A stretch of 64,000 bases of DNA, taken from Humidesulfovibrio sp. Its GTDB lineage: Bacteria > Desulfobacterota > Desulfovibrionia > Desulfovibrionales > Desulfovibrionaceae. Location of the stretch: contig NZ_JAUYFU010000077.1 in NCBI RefSeq assembly GCF_030689645.1, positions 1 to 64,000 on the forward strand, written 5' to 3'. The notes beneath the pieces are model-generated. The model was not told where the DNA came from and searched no databases. It saw nothing but the letters and a program-made list of their open reading frames with translations. The position numbers were made by a program, and so were the translations under genes. Shown here one piece after another: positions 46,479 through 55,361 of the stretch (positions within the stretch are counted from its first letter, which is position 1; each line of letters starts with the position of its first letter).

Positions 46479-47387
46479 CTATTTGCGAATGGTCACGCCG
46501 ACGGTTTCCGTTTCGCGGGAAAGCACGCGGAACCCGTCAGGGGTTGTCAGTTGATACCGCACAGGATGGCGTCCGGGCTTGAGTCCGCCTGGCAATACCA
46601 CAACGGCGGTCAGGCCCTCGATGTCGCGCCCGGCTTCGGCTTCGCGCAGCAGGGGCACCGGCCCTTCCACCTGAACACGCACGTAGCTCTGGCTGCTCTT
46701 GGCCTGCAGGCCGGGGCCAGCCTCCAGGATCACAGGCACGCGAACCCATGCGGTCTTGATCTCCGGGCCGAAGCGCAGGCTCACCTTCACCTGCCCGGGG
46801 TTGGCTTCAACGCCCTCGGCCAGCTTGATGGGCACGTCCTCGGACCACAGGGACGGCGGGTCTTCGAAATCGAGCTGCACGGACACGCGGGCCTGAGTCA
46901 TCTGCTTCACCTGGCGCTCGGCCCCGCGCACCTCCACAACTTCGGGATGCGTCTTGATCTCAATCAGGCGGTAGTCGGGCCGCAGCGAGCCGCGCCATTC
47001 GGCGATGACCGGAACCTCTTTCTTGGCGATGCGGTCCACGGTTAAAAGCAAGCGCGAAGGCTTCACCTCAACCACCTCATACGCCATGGAGAGCGGGATG
47101 CGCTCACGGTCGATATCCACCAGATTTTCGCCGACCTTGAGGCGGCTAACATCGAGGGAATAGGTCCACTTGCGGCGGTCCAGCGAGCGCACAAGGCCCT
47201 TGGGCCCACGCACGCGCACCTCGATCTTGCTTACCAGGCCTTTGCGGATGGTGAGTCCTTCGGGCGCATTGGTCATCTCCACGCTCATGTCCACCCAGGC
47301 CTCGACCTTCTCCCGCCCGGTAAGCAGGTACCAGGTGAGGATGGCCAATGCCAGGGCGATGGCGATATCCTTCCAGTTCTTGAGCAC
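46479..47387 (-). CDS. cdaR: YbbR-domain protein CdaR
   Basis: This 302-aa membrane-anchored protein has one N-terminal transmembrane helix (IAIALALAILTWYLLTG) and then about three YbbR repeats, seen as repeated PxPVxRxx... DVS/SVQLDF patterns: VRVRGPKGLVRSL, EVVEVRGAERQVKQM, YVRVQVEGPVPLL. YbbR proteins bind and modulate the diadenylate cyclase. It begins 2 bp after cdaA and ends just before glmM, matching the conserved gene order. Confidence 0.93.
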   Translation of the reverse strand: MLKNWKDIAIALALAILTWYLLTGREKVEAWVDMSVEMTNAPEGLTIRKGLVSKIEVRVRGPKGLVRSLDRRKWTYSLDVSRLKVGENLVDIDRERIPLSMAYEVVEVKPSRLLLTVDRIAKKEVPVIAEWRGSLRPDYRLIEIKTHPEVVEVRGAERQVKQMTQARVSVQLDFEDPPSLWSEDVPIKLAEGVEANPGQVKVSLRFGPEIKTAWVRVPVILEAGPGLQAKSSQSYVRVQVEGPVPLLREAEAGRDIEGLTAVVVLPGGLKPGRHPVRYQLTTPDGFRVLSRETETVGVTIRK

Positions 47388-47389
47388 GG

Positions 47390-48139
47390 CTACCGCTCCA
47401 GGGCGTTCTTGATGACCCGGCGCAGGCGCAGATCATTCAAGGAGGTTGTGAGGCGTCCGCCCATGGCGATGGACACCGTGCCGCGCTCCTCGGAAACAAC
47501 GATGGACAAGGAGTCGGACTCCTCGCTGATGCCCAGCGCCGCGCGGTGGCGGGTGCCGAAGAGGCTCTGCGCCTTGAGCTTGGAGGACAGGGGCAGAATG
47601 CATCCGGCAGCGGCAATGCGGCCACGTCGGATGATCACCGCGCCATCGTGCAGGGGGGTGCCCACCTGAAAGATCGTCGTCAGCAGCGAGGCGGTTATGA
47701 CGGCGTCCAGGGGAACGCCGCGCTCAACCACATCGCCAAGGGGCTCATAGCGCTCAATGACGATGAGCGCGCCCACCTTGGCCTTGGCCAAAGCCATCAC
47801 CGCCTGGGACAGCTCTTCCACAATGGCCTCGGAGAGCTGCGGCTTTTTCCAGAAACGTCCTGCGCCCATCTGGGCCAGCGCCCGGCGCAGGTCGCCCTGG
47901 AACAAGATGATGACAATGAGCACTATGGAGCCGAGGAAATTGGTCAGAAGCCAGTTGAGGGAATAGAGGCCAAGCTCGTTGGACAGGTAGTACACGAGCA
48001 GGACGAGCACCAGGCCGTAGATCACCGCCACGGCGCGCGTTCCGCGCACCAAGTGGATGATGTAGGCGTAGATGGCCGCCACAAGCAGGATGTCCAGGGC
48101 CTCGCGCCAGGCCACGTTGAACCCGATGAGATATTCCAT
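47390..48139 (-). CDS. cdaA: Diadenylate cyclase CdaA
   Basis: CdaA condenses two ATP into c-di-AMP. The 249-aa protein has three N-terminal transmembrane segments (ALDILLVAAIYAYIIHLV, AVIYGLVLVLLVYYL, FLGSIVLIVIILF), then the DAC domain: PLHDGAVIIRRGRIAAAGCILPLS with the DGA motif and LFGTRHRAALGISEESDSL with the GTRHR motif, both intact. c-di-AMP regulates potassium and cell wall in other bacteria and is less often reported in deltaproteobacteria. Downstream are cdaR and glmM; upstream, 10 bp away, folP. Confidence 0.96.
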   Translation of the reverse strand: MEYLIGFNVAWREALDILLVAAIYAYIIHLVRGTRAVAVIYGLVLVLLVYYLSNELGLYSLNWLLTNFLGSIVLIVIILFQGDLRRALAQMGAGRFWKKPQLSEAIVEELSQAVMALAKAKVGALIVIERYEPLGDVVERGVPLDAVITASLLTTIFQVGTPLHDGAVIIRRGRIAAAGCILPLSSKLKAQSLFGTRHRAALGISEESDSLSIVVSEERGTVSIAMGGRLTTSLNDLRLRRVIKNALER

Positions 48140-48148
48140 CCACTCGCC

Positions 48149-49021
48149 TTATGCCGATATTGCAGCTGCCACCAAAGCGGCTTGGCGCGAGAGCGCCACT
48201 TCATGCACACGATGCACCAGCACGCCGCGCGCCACCAGCAGGGCCGTGGCAGTGGCCGTAGCCTGCTGCCGTTCCTGCGGGCCAAGCCCAAGGAGTGTGC
48301 CCCAGAGGGCCTTGTTCGACAAGCCCATATATACCGGGCGGCCAAATTTTCTAAAACGCTCTATACTGCGAAGAATCGCCAGATTGTGCTCAAGCAGTTT
48401 GCCAAAACCGATGCCGGGGTCAAGCACGATGTTGGCCTCCGGGAGCCCTGCGGCAGTAAGCACGTCCAGCCGCTCCTCAAAAAATGCGCAGATGTCGTCC
48501 ACCACGTCGCCGTAGCGCGGGGCATTCTGCATGGTGCGTGGTTCGCCCTGGCTGTGCATGAGCACATAGCCGGGCTTGTACTGGGCGACAACATCAAGCA
48601 GAACGGGGTCGAAGCGGCAGGCGGACACGTCGTTGACGATAAGCGCCCCGGCTTCGAGAGCAGCAGCGGCAACCTTGGCTTTATATGTGTCCACCGCCAG
48701 CACGGGAAAAAGACCCGGCAGGCCGTCCATGTCTCGCAGCTGCAAGGCGGCAAGCTCGCGAATCACCGGCACCACGCGCGCCAACTCTTCGGCTTCGGAC
48801 ACCTCCAAAGCGCCAGGGCGGGTGCTCTCACCGCCAACATCCAGGATGTGCGCACCGTCATCAATGAGCCGGCGCCCCTGCAAAACAGCGGCGGCGGGAG
48901 CAACATGCCGCCCGCCGTCATAAAAGGAATCTGGCGTGGCATTAATGATGCCAGCCAACAAAAAGGGGGCAGGGCCGAGCACCCTGCCCCCCATCACGGT
49001 CCACGTTTCCGCGCCGAGCAC
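48149..49021 (-). CDS. folP: Dihydropteroate synthase
   Basis: FolP joins para-aminobenzoate to the pterin pyrophosphate in folate synthesis. The 290-aa protein has LAGIINATPDSFYDGG, ILDVGGESTRPGALEVS, GALIVNDVSACRFD, ANIVLDPGIGFGKLLEHN and the late RVHEVALSR. It starts at GTG 49021 sharing one base with the ftsH stop (TAGTG), with AGGAAGA upstream, so translation is coupled to ftsH. The ftsH-folP pairing is common in bacteria. Confidence 0.96.
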   Translation of the reverse strand: MLGAETWTVMGGRVLGPAPFLLAGIINATPDSFYDGGRHVAPAAAVLQGRRLIDDGAHILDVGGESTRPGALEVSEAEELARVVPVIRELAALQLRDMDGLPGLFPVLAVDTYKAKVAAAALEAGALIVNDVSACRFDPVLLDVVAQYKPGYVLMHSQGEPRTMQNAPRYGDVVDDICAFFEERLDVLTAAGLPEANIVLDPGIGFGKLLEHNLAILRSIERFRKFGRPVYMGLSNKALWGTLLGLGPQERQQATATATALLVARGVLVHRVHEVALSRQAALVAAAISA

Positions 49022-51042
49022 TAATCTTCCTGGTCAGGCTTGAATGGCTTCCTGGGCGGGGTCGGCGCGACCTCTTCCAGTTTGAATTCCGCTTCAGGCT
49101 CCTTGGCAGCGCCAGACTCGGCCTGAGCACCAGTCGACGCAGCCGCCTGGCCCTCGATCGGAGGCGTGTCGCCGAACTTGCGGCTCATGTCCTCGTAAAC
49201 CTTGGCCGCACGCCGCACGCTGCCTTCCTCAACCGGGGGCGGCAGAATCTCGCCGCGCATGAGCATGTCGATCTCGTCGCCGCTCAGGCTCTCGCGCTCA
49301 AGCAAGGCCTCGGCGATCTTGTGCAAGTGTTCCATGTTCTCGGAGAGCAGCTTCTTGGCGCGCTGGTAACCATCATCCACAAAGCGGCGGATCTCCGCGT
49401 CGATGAGCCGGGCGGTATCGTCGGAGTAGTCCTTGTGCTGCATGAAGTCGCGGCCAAGGAACACCTGCTGCCCATCGTCGCCGTAGCTCATGGGGCCGAA
49501 CTTGTCGCTCATGCCCCACTGGCAGACCATGTTGCGGGCCATCTTCGTGGCGCGCATGATGTCGTTGCTGGCGCCCGTCGTGAGCTGGTTCAGCACAAGC
49601 TCCTCAGCCACGCGACCGCCGAAGAACATGGCAAGCGTGTTCTCAAGGTATGTGCGAGAGTAATTGTGACGGTCATCCACGGGCAGTTGCTGAGTAAGCC
49701 CCAGGGCCATGCCGCGCGGAATGATGGTCACCTTGTGCACAGGGTCGGTGCCGGGAATGAGCTTGGCCACAAGGGCGTGTCCAGCCTCGTGATAGGCCGT
49801 GGTCTTCTTCTCCTCGTCGGAGAGGATGATGCTGCGGCGCTCCTTGCCCATGAGGACCTTGTCCTTGGCTTCCTCGAAGTCCGTCATGTTCACGCGGTCC
49901 TTGCCCATTTTGGCGGCATGGAGCGCAGCCTCGTTGACCAGGTTCTCCAGGTCCGCGCCGGAGAAGCCTGGCGTGCCGCGGGCGAGGATGTCCAGATCGA
50001 CTTCCTCGGCGAGAGGGCTTTTCCTGGTATGCACGGCCAGAATGCGCTTGCGTCCGCGCACGTCCGGGGTGGGCACCACCACCTGGCGGTCGAAACGGCC
50101 AGGACGAAGCAGCGCAGGGTCGAGCACGTCCGGGCGGTTGGTGGCGGCGATGAGGATGACGCCGTCATTGGACTCGAAGCCGTCCATTTCAACGAGCAGC
50201 TGGTTAAGGGTCTGCTCGCGCTCATCGTGACCGCCGCCCATGCCGGTGCCGCGCTGGCGGCCAACGGCATCAATCTCGTCGATGAAGATAAGGCAAGGCG
50301 CATTCTTTTTGCCCTGCAAGAAGAGATCGCGGACGCGCGAAGCGCCAACGCCGACAAACATTTCAACAAAGTCCGAGCCGGAGATGGAGAAGAACGGCAC
50401 GCCGGCTTCGCCCGCAACAGCTCGCGCAAGCAGCGTTTTGCCTGTGCCCGGAGGGCCGACGAGCAGCACGCCCTTTGGAATGCGCCCTCCAAGGCGAGTA
50501 AACTTCTTGGGCTCGCGCAGGAAGTCGACGATTTCCGACAGCTCCTCCTTGGCCTCATCCACGCCTGCAACATCCTCGAAGGTCACCTTTTGAGTGTCCT
50601 CGCTGATGAGCCGGGCCTTGGAGCGGCCAAAGTTCATGGCGCCCTTGCCGCCGGCCCCGCCTCCCTGCATTTGGCGCATGAAGAAAATCCACACGCCGAT
50701 AAGCAAGAGCATGGGGAACCACGACACCAGAAGCGTCATGTACCAGGGGGAATCCTCTGGGGGTTCTGCAGTCACCTGGATCTTGCTGCTCACAAGCGAG
50801 GGCACCAGGTTCGGGTCGTTGGGCGCAAAGGTTACGAACTTTTTGTCGCCGGTCATGACGCCGGTGATCTTTTGGCCCTGAATCTTGACAGATACGACCT
50901 CTCCGTCCTTTACCCGCGTGACGAAGTCGCTGTATGACAGCTTGAGCTGCGGCGCGGGTGACTGGCTGAAAAGGTTGAAAAGGACGACCATTACCAGGGA
51001 GATGGTCGCCCAGATGAGCAGATTCTTTGTAAAGCTATTCAA
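49021..51042 (-). CDS. ftsH: ATP-dependent zinc metalloprotease FtsH
   Basis: FtsH is the membrane AAA+ protease that removes unassembled membrane proteins. The 673-aa protein has two membrane segments ([19 protein letters not shown] and [20 protein letters not shown]) around a periplasmic region, Walker [14 protein letters not shown], Walker [10 protein letters not shown], the second region of homology [20 protein letters not shown] and the zinc site [10 protein letters not shown]. Start: TTG 51042 follows GGAGG by 8 nt and gives the family start LNSFTKN; the 51183 ATG of the track adds unrelated residues. The C-terminal tail is acidic. It heads the folP-cdaA-cdaR-glmM-galU operon. Confidence 0.97.
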   Translation of the reverse strand: MNSFTKNLLIWATISLVMVVLFNLFSQSPAPQLKLSYSDFVTRVKDGEVVSVKIQGQKITGVMTGDKKFVTFAPNDPNLVPSLVSSKIQVTAEPPEDSPWYMTLLVSWFPMLLLIGVWIFFMRQMQGGGAGGKGAMNFGRSKARLISEDTQKVTFEDVAGVDEAKEELSEIVDFLREPKKFTRLGGRIPKGVLLVGPPGTGKTLLARAVAGEAGVPFFSISGSDFVEMFVGVGASRVRDLFLQGKKNAPCLIFIDEIDAVGRQRGTGMGGGHDEREQTLNQLLVEMDGFESNDGVILIAATNRPDVLDPALLRPGRFDRQVVVPTPDVRGRKRILAVHTRKSPLAEEVDLDILARGTPGFSGADLENLVNEAALHAAKMGKDRVNMTDFEEAKDKVLMGKERRSIILSDEEKKTTAYHEAGHALVAKLIPGTDPVHKVTIIPRGMALGLTQQLPVDDRHNYSRTYLENTLAMFFGGRVAEELVLNQLTTGASNDIMRATKMARNMVCQWGMSDKFGPMSYGDDGQQVFLGRDFMQHKDYSDDTARLIDAEIRRFVDDGYQRAKKLLSENMEHLHKIAEALLERESLSGDEIDMLMRGEILPPPVEEGSVRRAAKVYEDMSRKFGDTPPIEGQAAASTGAQAESGAAKEPEAEFKLEEVAPTPPRKPFKPDQED

Positions 51043-51418
51043 GAGGAGAACCTCCAATGACGGGCTTGCGCTGTGGGTCGGTATCGGATCGTAAGCCGTT
51101 GCAGACGGGCTGTTTCCCGGCTCAAGAACCTGCCAATGGACTGCAAGATAAGCCATACGTGCGAAAAAGCAAGGGGCCAACATCCAAGCCGACCCGCGAA
51201 ACCTACCTCTTAATTATTCCCTTCCTTCCTCCTCAGCATTCCTTTCAGCTCAAGCCCAATATCCTATCATTAAAATTCCAAATGAACGCAAAACAGAGAC
51301 ATCACTGTCAGCCAGACGACAGACCTGTCGACCTCGCTGGGCAATAACCACATCATACTCGGTCCACGGCAACGACCATATGCACACATCAGCCAAGCCC
51401 ACCCGGAGGAAGCCCCCC
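51043..51418. other. Divergent promoter region ftsH / cooS
   Basis: About 375 bp between the divergent ftsH and cooS genes. It contains an AT-richer stretch around 51210-51300 suited to promoters and the CooA-type operator near 51306. I see no gene in it; the 96-codon ORF at 51057 has no ribosome site or motif. Confidence 0.7.
51306..51321 (+). promoter_or_regulatory. CooA-type operator upstream of cooS
   Basis: The sequence reads TGTCA-GCCAGA-CGACA, which is exactly the TGTCA-N6-CGACA pattern described for binding sites of the CO sensor CooA in Rhodospirillum rubrum. It lies about 100 bp before the cooS start, in a region with a CATACT -10-like box 33 bp further on. The cognate-like regulator is encoded at the end of the same operon. 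Confidence 0.75.
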
Positions 51419-53314
51419 ATGCTCAAGGAACGCAAGGAACTGAACATCGACGACATGACCATCTGGGACGACGCCAAGGAAATGATAGCCAAAGCTCGCG
51501 CCGAGGGCATAGCTACGGCCTGGGACCGCTTACAGGCCCAGACGCCGCACTGCAAATTCTGCGAATTGGGCACCACCTGCCGCAACTGCACCATGGGTCC
51601 CTGCCGTATCAGCAGCAAACCAGGCTCAAAAATGCGCCTCGGCGTCTGCGGCGCTGACGAGCACGTCATAGTGGCCCGAAACTTTGGCCGCTTTGTGGCT
51701 GGCGGAGCCGCAGGGCACTCGGATCATGGCCGCGACTTGATCGAGGTGCTGGAAGCCATCGTGGAAGGTCAAACAGCCGACTACTCCATCCGCGACGAAG
51801 CTAAACTGCTGCGTATCTCCGTCGAGCTGGGCATTGAGTGCGAGGGCCGCGAACTCAATGACGTGGCCCGCGACCTCATGGGCATCTGCTACGCCGACTT
51901 TGGCAGCCGCAAGCGGGAGCTGGCATTTCTTTCACGCGTGCCGCAGAAGCGAAAAGACATCTGGGCCAGGCTCGGCATCACCCCGCGCGGGATTGACCGC
52001 GAAATTGCTGAGATGATGCACCGCACCCATATGGGCTGCGACAACGACGCGCCCAACACCATGCTTCACGCCGCGCGCACGGCCCTGGCCGACGGCTGGG
52101 GCGGCTCCATGATTGGCACCGAGCTTTCCGATGTGATATTCGGAACGCCCACGCCCCGCCGCTCAACCACCAATCTCGCCACCATCAAGAAGAACATGGT
52201 GAACATCCTGGTGCACGGGCACAACCCAGTAGTGTCTGAGATGGTCCTGGCCGCCGCGCGCGACCCCGAGCTCATTGCCAAGGCCAAGGCGCTGGGCGCT
52301 GCTGGCATCAACATCGTCGGCCTGTGCTGCACCGGCAACGAACTGCTCATGCGCCAGGGCATTCCCATGGCGGGCAATCACCTCATGACTGAACTGGCCA
52401 TCATCACCGGCGCGGTGGAGGCCATCGTGGTGGACTACCAGTGCATCATGCCGAGCCTGGTGCAGATCTCCCACTGTTACCACACAAAGTTCTTTGATAC
52501 GGCGAACAAGGCCCGCTTCACCGGGGCCATCCACTACGACATCCATCCGCACAACGCCCTGAGTCAGGCCAAAGAGATGGTAGGCATCGCGGTGGACGGC
52601 TTCGCCCGGCGCGACCCGGCCCGCGTGAATATTCCCGGCGAGCCCGTGGACATAATGACCGGCTTCAGCAACGAGGCTGTCATAGCCGCCCTGGGCGGCA
52701 GCCTCACGCCGCTCATCGACGCCATCAAAGCGGGAAAGATCCGCGGCGCGGTGGGCATCGTCGGCTGCAACAACCCAAAGTTCCAGCAGGATTCCATGAA
52801 CGTGGGCCTGGCCAAAGAACTCATCAAAAGGGACATACTGGTCATCGTCACCGGCTGCGTGACCACGGCGGCCGGCAAGGCCGGGCTGCTGGTGCCCGAG
52901 GGCGCGGGCATGGCCGGGCCGGGCCTCCAGGCCGTGTGCGGAGCCTTGGGCATTCCGCCCGTGCTGCACTACGGCTCCTGCGTCGACAACTCGCGCATCC
53001 TTCAACTCTGCGCCGCCCTGGCCAACGAACTTGGGGTGGACATCAGCGACCTGCCCGTTGGCGCAAGTTCGCCCGAATGGTACTCCGAGAAGGCGGCGGC
53101 CATCGGCCTCTACGCCGTGGCCAGCGGCATCTACACCCACCTGGGCCACCCGCCGCACATACTGGGTTCGAGCGTGGTCACCAACCTTGCCGTGTCCGGC
53201 CTTGAAGGCATGGTTGGCGCCAGCTTCGTCATCGAGCCCGACCCGGTGAAGGCGGCGGAACTCTTCGATGCGCGCATCCGAATGAAGCGGCTGGGCCTTG
53301 GCCTGCCCGCTTAG
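51419..53314 (+). CDS. cooS: Anaerobic Ni-Fe-S carbon monoxide dehydrogenase CooS
   Basis: CooS oxidises CO to CO2 (or the reverse) and passes electrons to ferredoxin. The 631-aa protein has the B/D-cluster cysteines in HCKFCELGTTCRNCTMGPCR, the C-cluster His in AAGHSDHGRDL, and later C-cluster ligands in GLCCTGNELLMR, GIVGCNNPKFQ, VTGCVTT and HYGSCVDNSR. All expected ligands are seen. ATG 51419 has GGAGG upstream and is preferred to 51380. It lacks acetyl-CoA-synthase or hydrogenase partners here, so it is of the stand-alone kind known from Desulfovibrio. cooC and cooA follow. Confidence 0.98.
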   Translation: MLKERKELNIDDMTIWDDAKEMIAKARAEGIATAWDRLQAQTPHCKFCELGTTCRNCTMGPCRISSKPGSKMRLGVCGADEHVIVARNFGRFVAGGAAGHSDHGRDLIEVLEAIVEGQTADYSIRDEAKLLRISVELGIECEGRELNDVARDLMGICYADFGSRKRELAFLSRVPQKRKDIWARLGITPRGIDREIAEMMHRTHMGCDNDAPNTMLHAARTALADGWGGSMIGTELSDVIFGTPTPRRSTTNLATIKKNMVNILVHGHNPVVSEMVLAAARDPELIAKAKALGAAGINIVGLCCTGNELLMRQGIPMAGNHLMTELAIITGAVEAIVVDYQCIMPSLVQISHCYHTKFFDTANKARFTGAIHYDIHPHNALSQAKEMVGIAVDGFARRDPARVNIPGEPVDIMTGFSNEAVIAALGGSLTPLIDAIKAGKIRGAVGIVGCNNPKFQQDSMNVGLAKELIKRDILVIVTGCVTTAAGKAGLLVPEGAGMAGPGLQAVCGALGIPPVLHYGSCVDNSRILQLCAALANELGVDISDLPVGASSPEWYSEKAAAIGLYAVASGIYTHLGHPPHILGSSVVTNLAVSGLEGMVGASFVIEPDPVKAAELFDARIRMKRLGLGLPA

Positions 53315-53340
53315 TTTCTGATTCTTGATCCTCCTCCTTG

Positions 53341-53371
53341 GGCTGGCCGGAGTGTACTCCTCCGGCCAGCC
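53341..53371 (+). terminator. Perfect inverted repeat between cooS and cooC (attenuator or processing hairpin)
   Basis: GGCTGGCCGGAG and CTCCGGCCAGCC form a perfect 12-bp stem around a 7-nt loop (TGTACTC), starting 27 bp past the cooS stop and ending 45 bp before cooC. There is no T-run after it. It could be a partial terminator or stabilise the 3' end of cooS mRNA so that much more CooS than CooC is made. Confidence 0.7.
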
Positions 53372-53415
53372 AGCAACAAACGGCATCAGACGGCGAGTTG
53401 GCCAGGAGCGGCAGT

Positions 53416-54255
53416 ATGAAGATCGCATTCGCGGGAAAGGGCGGCGCGGGAAAAACGAGCATGGCGGCCTGGCTGGGCGATCACCTGGCCCGGCGCGGCG
53501 AAAGCGTCTGGCTGGTGGACGCGGACACGGCACTGTCCCTCGGCCAGGCCTCGGGTCTCGACCCGTCGGCCCTGCCCGCGCCACTGGCTGAGCGCGAAGA
53601 CATCATTCGAAGCCACATCGGCCAGGGCTACATGAGCCTGAATCCGGATGTTTCGCACCTACCTGAGACGCTAAGCGTGGAGCTGCCCCTGGGCGGGCCT
53701 GCGCTTCCTGGCGTACAGCCCGGCCAGAAGCGCCTGCTGGTCATGGGCGCCATCGGTGGAGAAGGCGGTTGCGCCTGCGCCGCCAACGCCCTGCTCAAGG
53801 CCGTGCTGGCACACCTGATTCTTGACCGCCGAGAGTGGGTGCTGGTGGACATGGAGGCTGGCGTGGAGCACCTTGGCCGGGGCACCGTGGCCGATGTGGA
53901 TGCCCTTGTGGTGGTCAGCGAGCCCAGCCTGCGTGCGCTCTCCACCGCCAGCGAGATCTCGCGCCTGGCACGGGGCCTGGGGCTTTCCAGGCAGATGCTG
54001 GCCCTCAACCGCTGCGATGCGCAAGAGGCTCCGCCCGCGCACCTGGACCTGCCGAAACACATGCTGCGCGTGCCCATGCTGAAGGGCCTCAAGCAGCGTC
54101 AGCTTTCCACGGGCAGCGTGCTCGGCCTGCCGGAGGAGGCCCTGGTGAGCGCCCTGTGTGACGAACTGCTGATCTGCCTGTGCGGTCACTCAAACGCGCC
54201 TAGCCTGCTCCAGAACGCCGGGGTCGCCGTGCCTGCCGCGCACCAATCCCCCTGA
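53416..54255 (+). CDS. cooC: CO dehydrogenase nickel-insertion ATPase CooC
   Basis: CooC is a MinD/ParA-type ATPase that loads nickel into the C-cluster of CooS. The 279-aa protein has the deviant Walker A FAGKGGAGKTSMAAWL, a metal-binding CxC motif in GGCACAANALLKA and the switch Asp in EWVLVDMEAGVEHLGRG. It starts at ATG 53416 with GGAG upstream; the longer track ORF begins in the hairpin region. Position between cooS and the regulator matches its role as maturation factor. Confidence 0.96.
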   Translation: MKIAFAGKGGAGKTSMAAWLGDHLARRGESVWLVDADTALSLGQASGLDPSALPAPLAEREDIIRSHIGQGYMSLNPDVSHLPETLSVELPLGGPALPGVQPGQKRLLVMGAIGGEGGCACAANALLKAVLAHLILDRREWVLVDMEAGVEHLGRGTVADVDALVVVSEPSLRALSTASEISRLARGLGLSRQMLALNRCDAQEAPPAHLDLPKHMLRVPMLKGLKQRQLSTGSVLGLPEEALVSALCDELLICLCGHSNAPSLLQNAGVAVPAAHQSP

Positions 54256-54289
54256 ATACAACATTGAAACAAAGCAGGAGGGCCGCGAC

Positions 54290-54928
54290 ATGATGCAAAG
54301 CGGCATCGACATCTTGACGACCCTGAAGCAGCCGGGGATGGAAGCGCTATCGGGCTGCTTCCAGACACGCAACTTTACCCGCAAATCGCAGATATTCCTG
54401 CCGCAGCACAGCGAAGATATCATCTTCATCGTGGGTAAAGGCAGGGCGAGGCTCTACCTGGCATACGAGGACAAGGAGTTCACCTTGGCCATCCTGGAGC
54501 GAGGCGATGTCTACAGCACCCATACGCGGGCCTTTGTCTCCGCCCTTGACGACACGCAGCTTCTCTGCGCAGAGACCTCACAGGTGCGCCGCCACATGCT
54601 GTCCCTGCCGCAGTTCACCGGGGCCATGGTGCGCGTGCTGGGCGAGGTGCTCAAACACTCCATCAGCATCATCGACGACCTGGCCTTCCGCGACGTGCAG
54701 ACCAGGCTGGTGCGTTTTCTGCGCTTCGTGGCCTCCCAAAGCGGCGAAACCCAGCCCGGCGGCGGCGTGCTGCTGAACCTGGGTCTTACCACAGAGCAGT
54801 TCGCCAGCCTGCTCGGCACCACGCGCCAAACCCTCTCAACCATGTTGAACATTTTGGAGCGGGAAGGTCGCGTCGAACTTCGCAAGCGCGGCAGCATCTT
54901 CATCCCCAGCCTGGACTTGCTGGGCTAG
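54290..54928 (+). CDS. cooA: CooA-like heme CO sensor of the CRP/FNR family
   Basis: The 212-aa regulator matches the CooA layout: an effector domain with LAILERGDVYSTHTRAFV, the CRP-like dimer helix (GEVLKHSISIIDDLAFRDVQTRLVRFL) and a helix-turn-helix LTTEQFASLLGTTRQTLSTMLNILERE, close to the SSRQTTSTALN recognition helix of R. rubrum CooA. The heme-ligand His77 is kept in the THT triplet, while Cys75 (the Fe(III) ligand) is Ser, and the N-terminus lacks the Pro2 ligand. So CO binding is likely but redox switching may differ. AGGAGG precedes its ATG. It probably activates the TGTCA-N6-CGACA site before cooS. Confidence 0.88.
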   Translation: MMQSGIDILTTLKQPGMEALSGCFQTRNFTRKSQIFLPQHSEDIIFIVGKGRARLYLAYEDKEFTLAILERGDVYSTHTRAFVSALDDTQLLCAETSQVRRHMLSLPQFTGAMVRVLGEVLKHSISIIDDLAFRDVQTRLVRFLRFVASQSGETQPGGGVLLNLGLTTEQFASLLGTTRQTLSTMLNILEREGRVELRKRGSIFIPSLDLLG

Positions 54929-54960
54929 AGAAAACGGCGCTCCCGTGCGCGCTTGCGGCC

Positions 54961-54988
54961 TTGCGCAGCCCGGGCAAAGCGGTTACAC
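54961..54988 (+). promoter_or_regulatory. Possible promoter of selC
   Basis: TTGCGC and TTACAC are separated by 16 bp and end 15 bp before the tRNA-Sec. Both boxes are close to sigma-70 -35 and -10 patterns. The spacing suits a tRNA promoter, but no test of function is possible here. Confidence 0.4.
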
Positions 54989-55003
54989 GTTTGAACCCGG
55001 CAC

Positions 55004-55097
55004 GGAAGCGTATCGTCACCGGTGTGGCGCCCAGACTTCAAATCTGGTGTGTGGTCGAGAGGTCACAGGTAGGTTCGACTCCTATACGCTTCCGCCA
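55004..55097 (+). tRNA. selC: tRNA-Sec(UCA)
   Basis: The acceptor stem GGAAGCG pairs with CGCTTCC, followed by G73 and CCA. The anticodon arm CAGA-CTTCAAA-TCTG holds anticodon TCA. A long variable arm (GTGTGGTCGAGAGGTCACA) and TTCGACT T-loop complete a 94-nt selenocysteine tRNA with the typical extended shape. Its presence shows that the organism makes selenoproteins, as sulfate reducers often do for hydrogenases and formate dehydrogenases. Confidence 0.97.
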
Positions 55098-55217
55098 TCT
55101 TGCGCTTTGTGCCAGTTGAGCCATTGGCGCGCAGGGTGCCGAAGCGGAAATTTTGCGGGCTCCCGCAAAAAATGCTTGCCAAGGAGACGGGGGTTGCCTT
55201 AAAGAGTCCTTCCCAAC

Positions 55218-55293
55218 GGGCGATTAACTCAGCGGTTAGAGTGCCACCTTCACACGGTGGAAGTCCCGAGTTCAAATCCCGGATCGCCCACCA
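55218..55293 (+). tRNA. tRNA-Val(CAC)
   Basis: Acceptor GGGCGAT pairs with ATCGCCC, then A73 and CCA. The anticodon arm CCACC-TTCACAC-GGTGG has anticodon CAC, which reads GTG valine codons. The T-arm (CCGAG-TTCAAAT-CCCGG) is closed, and the length is 76 nt. It lies 120 bp after selC on the same strand and is followed by a terminator. Confidence 0.97.
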
Positions 55294-55302
55294 GGAGAAA
55301 TC

Positions 55303-55326
55303 AGCCCCGCCTCGCGGGGCTTTTTT
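55303..55326 (+). terminator. Terminator after tRNA-Val
   Basis: AGCCCCGC-CTC-GCGGGGCT stem with T-run TTTTTT, 10 bp after the tRNA CCA. Strong rho-independent terminator on the plus strand. Confidence 0.93.
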
Positions 55327-55361
55327 CGTTCTGAGTCCCGGCCTTCTACACAGGAAACATC

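Noticed and set aside
45345-47045. 566-codon plus-strand ORF
   Set aside because: Antisense to glmM and cdaR, with His/Gln-rich shadow composition and no motifs.
49321-50937. 538-codon plus-strand ORF
   Set aside because: Antisense to ftsH; same shadow composition.
51057-51347. 96-codon ORF in the ftsH-cooS gap
   Set aside because: Covers the promoter region and the CooA site; no ribosome site or family.
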